Origin: Taudactylus pleione | Taxonomy: Eukaryota; Chordata; Amphibia; Anura; Myobatrachidae | Assembly (NCBI GenBank): GCA_031769625.1 | Contig: JAUIMM010000534.1 | Location: 12,601,001 to 12,665,000, forward strand | Direction of reading: 5' to 3' | DNA: 64,000 nucleotides | In this document: positions 10,120 to 21,479 of the stretch, one piece after another | How positions within the stretch are numbered: the stretch's first letter is position 1 | Layout of the letters: each line of letters starts with the position of its first letter | Made by a program: the position numbers and the translations under genes | Notes under the pieces: generated by a model | Told to the model about the DNA's origin: nothing | Database searches by the model: none | Seen by the model: the letters and a program-made list of their open reading frames with translations, nothing else

Positions 10120-11935
10120 TTACCACCTGTGGTATCTTCTCCAAACGGTAGCTTCTGGCGTTGCTCGGCCGATGTAGCAGCCGCGGCACTGATAGATATC
10201 TGTTATCTGGTTTTTACACCCTGGGCAATTTTTACAGAAATTAAATCCTTTTGTACCCAGATTTGTTCTATTAATGATTACTTCAGTTGGTAGGTAGCTT
10301 TTTGTCAATTCTTGTTTTAAATTGCTTGCTTTCTTGTAGATAATTCTTGTTTTTTTTGGTAATATCTTTTTAGCTTCCTCATCCAACATTAATATGTTCC
10401 AATGTTTATTAAGTATATCTTTCATTTTCTTGTGGTTGCCATTGAATTGTGTTATGAATGCTGTCTGTCCAAAATCATCTGGATCTTTTGTTCTGTATTG
10501 TAGTAATTCATTCCTTTCAACCTTTGAAACTTCATCTATTTCTTTCTGTAATGATTTTTCATTGTATCCTTTTTCTTTGAATTTTTCTTTCATTTGTCTG
10601 GCTTGATCTTGGAATGCAGTTTTTTCTTATCCTTCGGAATTGGCCACCTGGAATTTTTTTATCCATTGTCTATGGTGATTACTATGGGTGGGTAGAATAT
10701 TGTTTCCACTGACTTCTTTCATGTGATTTCGTGTATGTAGTCGGCTGTTCTTTATGAAGATATCTAGGTCTAAAAAGACCACCATTTCTTTACTGTGATT
10801 CATTGTGAATTCTAGATTTAAAGTATTATTGTTTATATACGTCACTCAGGAATTTTACTAATTCTTCTTCAGTGCTGTTCCAAATGAAAAAGAGGTCATC
10901 TATATATCTCCTCCAGGTAATTATCTTCTCCAAAAATGGGTTATTCTTCCATATCTGCTTATCTTCCCACCATGATACAAATAAATTTGCATAACATGGG
11001 GCAAATGATGTACCCATCACAGTCCCATGAGTTTGTAGGAAAAAAATCACCATCGTACCAAAAATAATTTTTGGTTACAATAAATTATATGGCATCCATG
11101 ATAAAATTTATTTGTCTATTTGGTATTACTGTTGAAGTTGAAAGATAATGACGGGTAGCCTCACATCCATTTTGATGATTAATTATGGTGTAAAGGGATT
11201 CTATGTCACTCGTGCATAATGTATATGTATCCTTCCATTCTATCATTTCTAAAACTTGTAGAATATGCATCGTATCTTTCGAAAAGCTTTTTTGTTTGGA
11301 CACAAGTTTTTGTAGAAAAAAGTCAACATATTTAGAGAAGTTGGATGTAAGCGACCCTATCCCCGATACAAAAGGTCTTCCCGGAGGGTTTTGTAATTGT
11401 TTGTGAATTTTCAACAGATGGTAAAACATTGGAATTCATGGGTAATCTATTTTAAGATAGTCATATTATTTTTTTGTTAGGATTTCCAACTTCATGCCTT
11501 CATCCAATTGATCATCTAACAATTTTTTAAAATCTTGTGCTGGATCTTTCTTTAATTTGGTATATGTTTTTGTATCGGACAATAAATTGGTCACCTCTTT
11601 CTTGTAGTCTTCTATGTCCATTATGACAACTCCTCCCCCTTTATCAGCAGCTTTGATTACAATCACGTTGTCTTCATTTAATTCTTTTAGGCTTCATTTT
11701 TCTTCTTTTGTGAAATTTATAGGTATTTTTTGTTTTTCCAGGAGTTTTGCAATTTCTTCTTCTACCAACCGCTGAAATGTCATAATATGTGGTCCTTTTA
11801 TATGTGCAGGGTAAAAAGTTGAAGTAGGTTTCAAATTGGTATGTATATATTGCCTAGATCTCGGCAATATTTCATTACTCACTCCATCTCTGACCTATAT
11901 GCACCAGTCAGTATATGGGTCTTGCCAGCTGCTGC
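10120..11935 (-). pseudogene. Penelope-like element reverse transcriptase, broken
   Basis: The minus strand encodes the order of motifs seen in Penelope-like retroelements. The N-terminal region has IKAADKGGGVVIMD (about 11620-11665). It is followed by YHLLKIHK and PPGRPFVSG (about 11375-11425), the motif A region CTSDIESLYT (about 11200), motif B GTVMGTSFAPCYANLF (about 10985-11030) and the catalytic RYIDDLFFIW (about 10880-10910). Next come FLDLDI and the region before the endonuclease (KHWNIL, CKNCPGC). Lesions: in-frame stops near 11695, 11466, 11442 and 10627, and frameshifts near 11060 and 10840. The GIY-YIG endonuclease expected downstream is not visible; similarity stops at about 10120-10190. 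Catalytic aspartates of the palm are still present. The element is dead in this form. Confidence 0.85.
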
Positions 11936-12279
11936 CACGCTCATATCCTCCATCTCTTTACAGTTGTGTAGAATAAAATTTATAACACATTTCCCATAAT
12001 TAAAATATATGCACTAATTTCATCCGTTGGCCCCATTATTATTCATTTTATATATATAGTAGAACTGGAGCACTGAGCTTAACTAGATTTTAGCTGTCAT
12101 ACTGACAGCTAAAGTTTGCTCACCCCTGCCTTGGAGATTTAAAAAGTTTTAATTTTTGCAATTAAACCTATATAGCTGACATTTTGGACCAAAAAATAAA
12201 ATTATTCATGAAAATAGTTTGTTTGCATCTGAATAACTCACAAAAATCCAATGAACCAAAAAGAAAACCTTCAAAGTAT

Positions 12280-12640
12280 AAACACACAGATTGTATTTAA
12301 TACATGGATACCATATGGTTGGGTACAGGATGCCATTGCACAAAATCTTGGCACTCAGAATCCCAATGGCAGCTTCCCGACTGGGTAACAATGCCGACAC
12401 CTACCGGTAAGTAGGCTAAGTTTAACCCTACCCCTACCCTTAAACCTAAACCTCCCTCCCCACAGCCTAAAGCTAACCCCCAACAGCCTAACTCTAGACC
12501 CCCTTAGTACTCAAACCTATCCCCTATCCCTCCCCCTAACCCCAATACTTACCATTAGGATGTCAGCGGTCAGGATGCTGGGGCCGGGATTGACTGATGT
12601 TGGGATAACGGTGCTACTATAACGCATACCATATACATCT
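12280..12640. repeat. GGGATGCC-family element with CCTAA-rich interior, copy 1
   Basis: The ends carry degenerate CAGGATGCC and GGATGCTGGGGCCGGGA motifs. The interior (12415-12545) is made of CCCTA, CCTAAACC and CCTAACCCC steps. Related copies are inside the arms at 47945-48345 and 52935-53372. The interior resembles telomere-like sequence only superficially. Confidence 0.55.
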
Positions 12641-12927
12641 AATATGCATGTGTCCATACATCGTGGCTTAACTGTCCCTTAACAGTGCAGTCTGGTCCTC
12701 AGACAAAAGAAACCACATCATTTAGTTATAATCACCTTCTCACAGATTTGGCTGTACCACACGTACAGTCATTCAGATACCGAACATGTGCACCCAGTAA
12801 GAACATCACAGGAACATGCAGATCCTTATGTAACAATGGATGCACGCGTTCATTTTCTATTATTATTTTGTAATTTTAAGAGGCGTATAGTCATGGGTAG
12901 GCTGGGCCAGAGGGCAATGGGTATATT

Positions 12928-13452
12928 GGACCTCATTCAGACCCGCTCGCAAGCGGGTCGATGTTTAGGCCCTGCACACGCACAGCGGCCGCACTACGCG
13001 TGCGCAAGTTCCGGAGTGAGAGAGAAATTCTCTCGATCCGGAGCTCACTACAAAAGGGGCGGTTGTCGATGTTGATCGACAGCTTGCCACGTTTTGTACG
13101 CGTGGCGAGGGGGGTGGTTTCACAAACGGAGGCGTTCCTTAAGGAATGCCTGCCGTTTTGTGGGCGGCTGCACTGACATCAGCAGTGATGTCAGTGGGGA
13201 GCTTCCTGCTCGATCAGAGCAGGACGTTCCCTGGGGTTTGTGGTTGCGGAGACCCAACCTTAGGGTCTCGTTGCAAGCCCCGATTTTCGTGATGGTCTTG
13301 ACCATCGTGACCATCAACCTGGTCGGTCGCTAAAGCTGTGGGTGGTAACCCACATCTTAGCTAGCCACCAGGAGGCCGGACTTCAAAATATAAGTGGCCG
13401 CTCACATTCAGAACGAGCACTCGCATTTTGCGAGCGCCTCTGAATAAGGGCC
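12928..13452. mobile_element. Multi-hairpin element, copy 2
   Basis: The ends GGACCTCATTCAGACCC and CTCTGAATAAGGGCC match the family at 2327-2876. Internal hairpins sit at the same relative positions, for example 13005-13045 (TCCGGA arms), 13168-13198 (CACTGACATC arms) and 13289-13315 (GATGGTC arms). The flanks (ATT/AGA) do not match, so the target duplication has decayed or one end is displaced. Confidence 0.75.
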
Positions 13453-13974
13453 AGAGTCCCTTCCCCAGAGATTTTTGAATGTTCTTGTGACAGTTTCTGG
13501 CTGGCCATGAAGGACTTGATTTGGCTGCAATACACAAAAGAGATATCACTAAACGGGCACATATCCTATGGCACTAGAAAGTTCACAATAACTCAGTTCT
13601 TCTTAATTATCCCCAAGCAGTATTCCTTAATCTGATGGAAGAACTCAAAGCACACAAAAAAATATTCATAGTGTTATCTGATAGACCACTTTTTCCAGTG
13701 GAAAGTCACATTTTTCAAGTTGATTTGGCTGCAGGATGCCTTTGTATGGCCTATGCAGCTTATATTTACCTACTGAACTGGAACCCACAGGAGATTCCAG
13801 CATCCTGACCACTTACTAATAAAGTGGATAGAATGGTGAGAGTAAAACTGAAGATTGTGCATCCTTGGAGAGAGACAAATGAGACATTATTCTATGATAA
13901 TTGTGTTATTTGGTCCTGCCTCACTTCATAGACGCTGGATGACAGCCCAATGATGTTAATAATCTGTCCTTGCC

Positions 13975-14420
13975 CCAGAGGCGCTTTAAGAGAGGAGGGG
14001 GCCCGCGTGTAGGCTCCAATCAGGCCCCCTCTCCAACGGTGCAGTAGACTCTGGCAATGTGCCAGAGTCTACTGCGCATGCGCAGGTCTCTGGCAACATG
14101 GCTCCCGCGCCGCGTTCCCGGGACATCACACCTGCGCATGTGCAAATCACGTAAAAATGGCTATGGTGGCCATTTTCCTAGTGATTTCTGCAGCTCAGCA
14201 GACAGCGCAGGGCAGCCAGAGGGGTAAGTATATTTATAATGGGTGCAGGGTGCAGGGTGTGCGTTGTGTGGGCCCCGCTGGACCAGGGGCCTGTGTGCAC
14301 CGCAAACCTTGCACCCATTATAAATATGCCCCTGCCTTGCCCCAATCAGCTGCCCCCTTCATCTTCTCCCTGATAAAGGAGGTAAGTACTGTATGGTGCA
14401 GTTGCACCATTTCAACAAGG
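13975..14420. repeat. GC-rich interspersed repeat with internal palindromes
   Basis: An inverted repeat GTAGACTCTGGCA/TGCCAGAGTCTAC lies at about 14045-14075, and a second pair (TATAATGGGTGCA/TGCACCCATTATA) at about 14235-14325. No coding sequence is supported; open frames here are short and lack similarity. Confidence 0.45.
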
Positions 14421-14770
14421 TAATGAGGCAAAGCATGAAATGCAGCCTTGGCGGATTTTGGAGCACTACAATCCCCATCTTGATGTCATTGTTTCCTTAG
14501 TTAAGTTATTATATACTTTTGTGTATTTTAAATTCATAAATCTAAAAAGAAAATATGTTTTTGTCCTCTGATAAATCAGCCACTGTATTCTTTGCTTAAA
14601 ACAACACTTTAAGGATGGACTGCTGCTCAAGGGTCATTGTTGTGTTTATTGCCCCCAGGCTAAAATTTGTGCAGTCAGTCCCTGGGAACAGTATAAAAAG
14701 ATTAACAATATTATGCTGAATATGGATCTACAGACATGAGAAGCCAGTGCTTTCAGTAGTAGGGAACTGA

Positions 14771-15313
14771 GGGCCCGATGTTTGCAATCTGCGCATGCGG
14801 AAGCATCGCAGTGCGCGAACTAGTCCATGCGATTGGGAAGCATTCACTCGCTGCGCATAGCCAGCTCACTAGAATGAGTGACAGGATAAGCCGTTTGTGG
14901 GTGGTGACAGGGGATGATCGATTGGAAATGGAGGAGTGGGGGTGCGAATGCTGGTGTGCTTGAGCACTTTAATTCTGTTTTAGAGGCGTGCATAATTAAG
15001 ACTCAGCGTCATACTACACGTCACACGGTTGTTTTACACACTGAAGCACTCACTGTGCTTGTGGTAGGGTATGGTCAACCACAAGTGCTGTGTTCGCTTC
15101 CGATGGTACTCGATGTTATCGATGGTTGCATACACTTCCTGGAGATGACTTGGGAAAGTGGGCATCTTAAGACAGGCTGGTGGGTGTATAAATACACACC
15201 ACGATCACACGCCAAGACATAGTGGGCATGCTATTGCTTTGCCGTTTGATTGCGGATTTGCATACTTTCGCTGCATGTGAACGCATCTAGCGTGGCGGAT
15301 CTGAATCAAACCC
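14771..15313. mobile_element. Short element with 3-bp target duplication (TGA)
   Basis: The element starts GGGCCCGATGTTTGCAATC and ends GGATCTGAATCAAACCC, with TGA at both flanks (14768-14770 and 15314-15316). The interior shares the GTGACAGGATAAG and GTTTGTGGGTGGT block with the copies at 38376, 43795 and 48599. Non-coding. Confidence 0.75.
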
Positions 15314-15908
15314 TGAGCACCAATGATTCTACCGTGGCACTGAAAATTTAAAGGGTTGCTTGCACAGGAAAATTATAATAAAATGAAATATACAGAATAG
15401 TTAGACAGTTCTACAGGTTCATATCCCCCAGGTCTCCAGCACAAATACAGCTTTTGCTGTGAGCCTTTATAACAATCAATACTATTTATCATTTCATTGC
15501 CCACATTTTTGCCACTGATTTCAAAGGAACATTATTTGTAAACCATAATGAAGATACACATCCATACACTTCAGAATATCTGACAGATACTGCATGTAGT
15601 AAATGGTATCTGACAAGTGCAGTGCTTCCAACTTTCTCAGTAATTACAGCCTGTCATGTGTCCTTATATTATTAACATTGTATTTTAAAAGAATAAGAAA
15701 TTAAGTTCCCGTATATCAATGTCGCACTGTCTCCTGACTATAATAGCATGCGTCCATGAGACAGCAGCCTAGATATTATTGCATCATTAATTAAACATGC
15801 CGTATTAATTTAATAGCCTACATTATTATAATATTTTTCAAATCACCATAAGGAATGGTAATTACTGTTAGAACGACTTTTCCAAAAGAGGGAAAAAAAG
15901 TGAGTCTA

Positions 15909-16474
15909 AGGGGCCTATTCATTATGTTAATTATCAGGGTCCGAACGGACCCCGATAAGTAATATTCTAACTCGACGTGAGCGCCTGAGCAATTCATCAT
16001 TCTGATCCGAAACATGCATACGCACAAGAGCCACGACATTCCGCGGAAGGAGCCGGACAAGGGTGGATGGATCCAAAAGGATCCCTCTTGAGAGCCCCGA
16101 GTGGGAGCACACCCTTTCTAAGGATGGTGAATGCTCACGAAGTCAAGCTCAGAAAATATTGTATTTTCGTAGTCTGATGAATTCTGTCCCCATACAAGTG
16201 TATGGGGACAGCGGGCCATTCCGGGTTAGAAAGGTAAGTAGGAGATATCTGTGAAACTAGTATATGGGGACAGCGGGCCATTCCGCAAGAGGAAGGTAAG
16301 TAGGAGATATCTGTGATACTAGTGTATGCGGACAGCGGGCCATTCCGGGATAGAAAGGTAAGTAGGAGATATCTGTGATACTAGTGTATGGGGACAGCAG
16401 GCTATTCCGCCAGAGGCAGGTAAGTAGGAGATATCTGTGATATCTCCTGCTTTACCTTCTTGATGAATGGCCCA
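15909..16474. mobile_element. MITE with four internal 62-bp tandem repeats
   Basis: The ends GGGGCCTATTCATTA and TTGATGAATGGCCC are inverted repeats. Inside, a 62-bp unit beginning TATGGGGACAGCGGGCCATT is repeated four times (starts 16201, 16263, 16325, 16387). Each unit contains AAGGTAAGTAGGAGATATCT. No gene. Confidence 0.65.
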
Positions 16475-16482
16475 AACACTTA

Positions 16483-16618
16483 GGGCCTGATTCAGACCCA
16501 CTCGCAAGCGCATAGCGCTCGCAAGCAGGTCGATGGCCGGGCAGTGCGCGTGCTCAAACCCTGCAGTGAGTGAGAAATTCACTCGCTCCGGGGCTTGCTA
16601 CAAACAGGACGGCTGTCG
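16483..16618. mobile_element. Multi-hairpin element, truncated copy
   Basis: The left end GGGCCTGATTCAGACCC and the first hairpins (arms around 16507-16530 and 16565-16590) match the 550-bp family. The copy stops at a TATATA run near 16620, so only about a quarter remains. Confidence 0.65.
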
Positions 16619-17097
16619 GGGGTATATATGTCCACAGACATATATATATATATACCAATAGCCCGGCACTCCCACAATCTTACTAATGTCCAACAGTGCC
16701 AGTTATAAGCTGAACTCCAGGCCCGGCTGCTCCTTCTCTTTAGAAATTTTTTTTTAATTCAGCCCGGCAGCGATGGAGCGGCGGCCAGGGGGGGTTTCTA
16801 GGCACTCGGAAACACCCTCCGGCGTGCGCGTATGTACTGTATATTATGTCAAAGATAAAGAATATAGATTTATGATACACCATATTCCTTACAAAAGTTA
16901 TATATAGTCATCAAGAGATAGATATTTTTTAGTATGTGCAAAATAGTATATGTCTCCAATAATTGGATACTTTCGGGAAAAACCACTTGACACTGTGTTA
17001 TAATATGTAAATCTCTGCTATAATCTTCTACAATCTATTATATCTATTAAATACCAACATTGTTACTGCAGCAGCAATAATATCGGACTCTCCTTTC

Positions 17098-17210
17098 CAC
17101 ACAGGGTGTTAGGAGTCAGAAACTAAAAAGGGATACGGATCAGAGGGAAAATAATTACAAATGTTGCATATTATGCTCCAATTTAATACATAGAAACATA
17201 GGTATTATAA
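17098..17210. repeat. Direct repeat flanking the Ngaro element (left)
   Basis: A diverged direct repeat shared with 22284-22380. Common blocks are ACAGGGTG, ATGTTGCATATTAT and ACATAGGTATT, in the same order and orientation. It could be part of the split direct repeats of the Ngaro element or a duplicated flank. Confidence 0.4.
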
Positions 17211-17689
17211 TCCACCCATAATTTGTTATTTTACACACCACTCTTAAGCTTAACTTAATAATAAATAAGAGACAGACAACTGTATAGAATAGAAAAAAAG
17301 AGGTCACAGGCAAATTTATTAAGATCGAATTATAAATTGAATTAATCCTGGTGGTGAAAAAGGAGTGCTACCTCGGTCCACAGCTCATAATAATTATTTA
17401 TTTACCAAAATGGGTTGGAGTTTCCACTCCATGCGCAAACCATCCTGGGGTGGTACCACCTCTCCTTAACTAGCACAGTGCTGGTCCCTCCCTAGGATGG
17501 AGACCTGGTCCTCCCCTAAAGTAGTAACTGACTGGGAATGCTAGCCAAGCTCTGCTGCACTAAATTGAGCCACCAAGGAGCACTGCTTTCTGCTAAACAA
17601 CGTGGACAACCGGCCATGTAACGCCACCAAGAAACCTAACACCCTCCAAACTACTCTAAAGAAGACAGAATGGCCGTGACAAAAATCTC

Positions 17690-18226
17690 CAAACCTTACT
17701 CCGTGAGGTGCACCCCAAATGGCCTATATAAGTGTGCCTCTTCATACCGAAGACGAGGGTGTCTGATAAAATGCCCAGCCAAACCAAACACAAACCTAGA
17801 CACTGCAGAGTTCAACTTTCTCCTAACTCTATCCAGGGCTGCTCCACCTTGCGTACTCTCCCAAATTCTCAGTGGAATGACCTCTGACCAACAAAGATTA
17901 ACCTGCAGCCAGCGCTCAGCTATTAACTTCAAATCCTGCTTAATGGCAATAATCAGCTTGACTCCTTTACACATGCCAAGGTCATTACCACTTAAGTGCA
18001 TGAGTAGACAGTCTGGGGTCCCCCATTTGCTCTCTGATTACCAAAGAAATTCCAAAAGGCTGCTCCACCTAAACCCTCTCAAATCAATCCAGCAGACCTG
18101 AAAAGGGGCTAACCTAGCGCATTGATGCCTACTAGCACAGTAAACAAAATAATGCCCAACAATCCACACCTGACAATCTTTCCTCAAATATCCTGTGATT
18201 GGGAAAAAATTGTATAACACAAGCAT
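17690..18226 (-). pseudogene. SGNH/GDSL-hydrolase-like ORF of Ngaro retrotransposon, inactive
   Basis: Some vertebrate Ngaro-type retrotransposons carry an SGNH-hydrolase-like frame after the recombinase, and this lies in that place. Visible motifs on the minus strand: VWIVGHYFVY (block I), LRGFRW, HLSGNDLG (block III), CWSEVIPLRIW and FGVHLTE (block V). The reading frame breaks between about 18000 and 18040. In block I the nucleophile serine (usually GHS) is tyrosine, and in the final block the aspartate (usually DGVH) is phenylalanine, while the asparagine of GND and the histidine remain. The catalytic triad is therefore lost. The role of this domain in the retrotransposon is not known. Confidence 0.75.
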
Positions 18227-18229
18227 TAG

Positions 18230-18231
18230 TA

Positions 18232-18269
<38 letters not shown>

Positions 18270-18270
18270 A
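18230..18270. repeat. (AAT)n microsatellite inside the Ngaro element
   Basis: About 12 AAT units lie between the SGNH-like and recombinase frames on the plus strand. Confidence 0.9.
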
Positions 18271-18272
18271 AA

Positions 18273-18956
18273 CTAATAGCCTAGAAAAGGGGAAAACTGA
18301 GTTGTTTGGGTGACCCAGATGGAGGTCAATGACACAAAACCTCTATGACTTTTGAGGGCAAAAGTGAAAAGAACTCCAATCCCCCTAGTGGCAGGTAGCA
18401 TACGGTCCTGGGTATCCCAAAAACAAACTTGCAAGGAGCGCCACTCCTTCTGCAATTTATCGCCCCTTATGTAACCCTTGTAAGCCAAAGACTTCCATCT
18501 ACCTAAGTGCTTGATAGCCTCCGTGGAAGAACTTGATGCCACTGCACATGTTACTGCACCAATTCAAAGCGAGTGGGTGCTGTACTGATCAATTGGCACA
18601 TCCAGAGCTATCAGGCATCTATTGAACACACTGATAAACTGGAACTTAGAGAGAGGGGAAAGATCTTCATGAATAAGCCATTGTGTCCTCCCTCTAGGAC
18701 GCTGTTGGTTATACTGGTTAGCTAGAGATATTGGCCAGTTGATCGGCTCCGGATGCCAAGAGACAGAGATCCAACACCCCTTAACCAGCTGATCCATTTT
18801 AGAATTTTGTATTTTTATCAAGATTAAATTAGCTTTAACTACGTTATCAAATAGTAACCCTGTGTTGGCTGATTTCTTATTAACTGCTGCTAATTCCCCA
18901 ATACGTAAAGCACCAAAACAAAAAGTAAGTTGCTTGTCAAACCTTCCGAATGCCAC
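18273..18956 (-). pseudogene. Tyrosine recombinase of Ngaro retrotransposon
   Basis: The recombinase integrates the circular DNA copy of DIRS/Ngaro-type elements. The minus strand shows FGALRIGELAAVNK with the first catalytic arginine, then STHSL, then TEAIKHLGRWKSLAYKGYIR with the conserved H/W position and the tyrosine nucleophile. Between THSL and IGA the frame carries TGA exactly where the arginine of the HxxR motif is expected (CGA to TGA). The frame is otherwise continuous. It lies downstream of RT and RNase H, the normal order. Inactive as found. Confidence 0.85.
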
Positions 18957-19351
18957 GGTTCAGGCCAAGCCTCCGCACACCACTCACCTTCAAAAAATGC
19001 ACCAAAACCCAATGCCCCTGATGCATATGTATACAACTGAAGTTCACAATTGGCCACTGACAAAGTGAGCCAAATGCAAACCCCATTAAACTCCTGCAAG
19101 AATCATAACCAAACCTTAAAATCCTCCTTCATTTCAGCAGAAAGACGAATCATATGGTGGGCCGTCCTTACACCCATGGAGGCTCTTTCCAGCCTACGAC
19201 AAAAAACCTTACCCATGGGAATGATGTGATGAACGAAATTGAGCAAACCTAGCAATGACTGTAGCTGTTTCATAGAGATTTTTTTCGCTGAAACAAAACT
19301 CAATAATAACTCGCTAAGCACATTCTCACAGGGGAGTCTACACAGCCCCAA
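18890..19351 (-). pseudogene. RNase H domain of Ngaro retrotransposon
   Basis: The minus strand encodes the connection region (LLGLLNFVHHIIPMGKVFCR, about 19200-19270) and an RNase H-like stretch with ALGFGAFFEGEWCAEAWP (about 18960-19020). Both parts are in the same frame but separated by an in-frame TGA near 19100. In this family RNase H removes the RNA template. The first acidic residue expected before the SGALGFGA-type stretch is not evident. Confidence 0.75.
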
Positions 19352-19379
19352 TTCAATTTCAATTCCCAGTTAAGACAAT

Positions 19380-19900
19380 TTAGTGACTGGCCCCTCCGTA
19401 TTTTTCTGTGCAATGGGAACTCCCACTGATGCGAAAAATGCTGGAACCAAAAACAGCAGCTCACTTCAAATCATGCTATCGGCCGGCCCTTTTAAAAGAA
19501 AATTTTCAAGGTAATGAGCTACTGTACACCTGACTGGCTAGTACCCTCTTGAATACACCACTGTAAAAAGGAGCCAAAATGCTCAAAAAAGCAACCAGAA
19601 ATAGAACAGCCCATAGGTAGACACTTGTCTACATAAAATGAACTGCCTAACTTAAAACCCATGTATCTAAATGACCCGGGATGTAATGGAGGCAACCTGG
19701 AAGCAGACTTGTTATCTATTTTTGCTAACAAAGCCCCAAATCCCTAGCTGACTTTGAATTCCTCTTAGCTAAAACTAAAACCGGACAAACCTAAAACACT
19801 CTTTGAAACCTTGTAATAGAAAGGTCGCTTCCTCCCTAAGAGGATAACGCCTCAACCAACGCTCTAATACCTCAACATTAATTGGAGACACAGCTTTACT
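19380..19900 (-). pseudogene. Reverse transcriptase of Ngaro retrotransposon
   Basis: The minus strand encodes NVEVLERWLRRYP at the start of the RT region (about 19850), motif A LLAKIDNKSASRLPPLHP (about 19690-19731) and motif B DKCLPMGCSISG (about 19600-19630). The motif C position reads HYLENF (about 19500-19520) where YLDD is expected, so both catalytic aspartates are lost. The stretch between about 19740 and 19790 is short compared with complete family members and probably carries a deletion. Several stops and frame changes are present. Confidence 0.8.
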
Positions 19901-19949
19901 TAGAATCAGGTCGCTGTTCCCCTGTTCCAGCTGCGTGACCCCAGGAAGA

Positions 19950-20810
19950 CCCCATGCAAAGCATACATATGTGCCGGTAGCGGCAGCTAGCCCCTCTGTT
20001 ACACTGGGCATTATTAAATGCATAGCACTTTCCTTTTCCTGCTGTATTAAATCTTCAGTGGGCCCAAAAGGGCTGTTTACGCCCAACATCAGGCTCAACA
20101 GTTGGCCGAGCCTACGGCATGACTTCCAGTCACACCTCAATGTCCTTAAACCCCAAATTAAAAACTTTCTGGCCATCTGGCTTTTTCCTAAAAGGCTCAT
20201 CATATTGCCTCCAAACATTATGCCTAGCAGAAACCTGCACGTCCTGCACTAAATGTAAGTACCTTAACACATTCAAACATTCAGCTGGGCGTGTCTCAAT
20301 GTAGCATGCTGCAAACATAATCATTCTGGAGAGCCAATTTTGATAGCTCCTCCAAGCTTCTTCAGCTGCCGGTCCCCCAGACTTTGCACCATCTAACGCC
20401 TTTTTACCATCATGGGTGATTGCGAACATGTTGACATACTGACCTTTTCTTATTCACTCCCTAACCTTGGACCTAACCCCCCTCAAATTTGCTGTGTTGG
20501 AGCAATGGACTGCATCCCCCGAAGCATCTGGAACCGAACTGGCTGCTACACTACCTGCTCTTTTAGGACTTTTGCCTTTACCCTTCAACTGCTGTACAAA
20601 ATACTTCATAAGCTTATGTGACTTTTCCCCTGAACTAGAAGAAATAGACGTGTCATCAGAATGTGATAGCTGAGCAATTAACAGAGCTGCTCTTCTCACC
20701 TGATCCAGAAGCAGATGGGATCGTGGGAATGTCTGCTGAAGTAGAAGCTTGTCCTTTGATGTGCGGTGTGCCCATCGTGCTTTGACATTACGACATCCGA
20801 TCTTCCGCAA
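19950..20810 (-). pseudogene. Gag-like region of Ngaro retrotransposon
   Basis: The minus strand encodes a serine- and lysine-rich segment (SHSDDTSISSSSGEKSHK, about 20640-20670) followed by a part with EEAWRSYQNWLSRMIMFAAC and WRQYDEPFRKK (about 20180-20350). The latter resembles the Gag-like region that precedes RT in Ngaro and DIRS elements. A frameshift lies near 20140-20200, where two frames read the same DNA. No zinc knuckle is visible. Assignment rests on position and the W..YD..FR motif. Confidence 0.6.
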
Positions 20811-21022
20811 CTATGGATGTGGAAGTTGATGCAACCGCCAAGGTCTGAGCCAAAGGGACCTGCAAACTTGAAAAATCTGCATAAGACAATGAAATTGCCG
20901 GTCCACTAACAATGACTGGCTCAGGTATGATGCTTTGTGGTCGGGGGTTTAAAGGGGTTGGACCGGCACTGCTTGTGCTGGAGTAGGTGGCAGGGGCGCG
21001 GCCTGCGGAAGGGGGGGCTGTG

Positions 21023-21451
21023 TCACATGCTGCTGGTTTGCAAGCTGACCGGGCATGAACTGCACCTGCTGTGCATAAGAGTTGAAAAATGCCGGGGCAA
21101 CATCGTATTGCTGAGTGAAATGCCCCATGGGGTAGGGTAAAACTGCTGGCTCAAATTCAGAAACAGGCCCTGAATTGGCTGCTGCCCCAAACCCTGGTTA
21201 AAATAGGGAGCCCAACAGTATGCAGACATGAGCACGCTGTCAGGTATCAAATTCAAAGGCTGCAACCCCCCATGTGCATTTGCAGTAGCTAGGGGACAGC
21301 AAATAATGGGAGCAAACATCCTGGGCCAAGAGCCCCCACTAGGGAATGCTCTAACCTGAGGCATAATTCCCACATGTGAGCCTAAAACAGGGGAAGACTG
21401 TGTGCTGCATAGCAGCCTTACAGCCTGTCCCCCAGGGGAGGACTGCAGCAT
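21023..21451 (-). pseudogene. Possible N-terminal or upstream reading frame of the Ngaro element
   Basis: A 142-codon open frame rich in serine, leucine, proline and glutamine lies directly upstream of the Gag-like region on the same strand. It has no motif I recognise. It may be the start of the Gag protein or the leader region. The adjacent GC-rich DNA (21480-21800) may contain the promoter. Confidence 0.35.
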
Positions 21452-21479
21452 GTGAACTGGGGTAAAAAGTAACCCTCCG

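Noticed and set aside
12415..12545. Interstitial telomere repeat
   Set aside because: Steps are irregular CCTAAACC/CCCTACCC variants and recur inside a dispersed element family.
14157..14423. An 88-codon plus-strand open frame with a hydrophobic start
   Set aside because: The same DNA contains repeat palindromes and GC-rich repeat sequence; no homologue recognised.
17670..18101. A 143-codon plus-strand open frame
   Set aside because: It is antisense to the SGNH-like frame of the Ngaro element.
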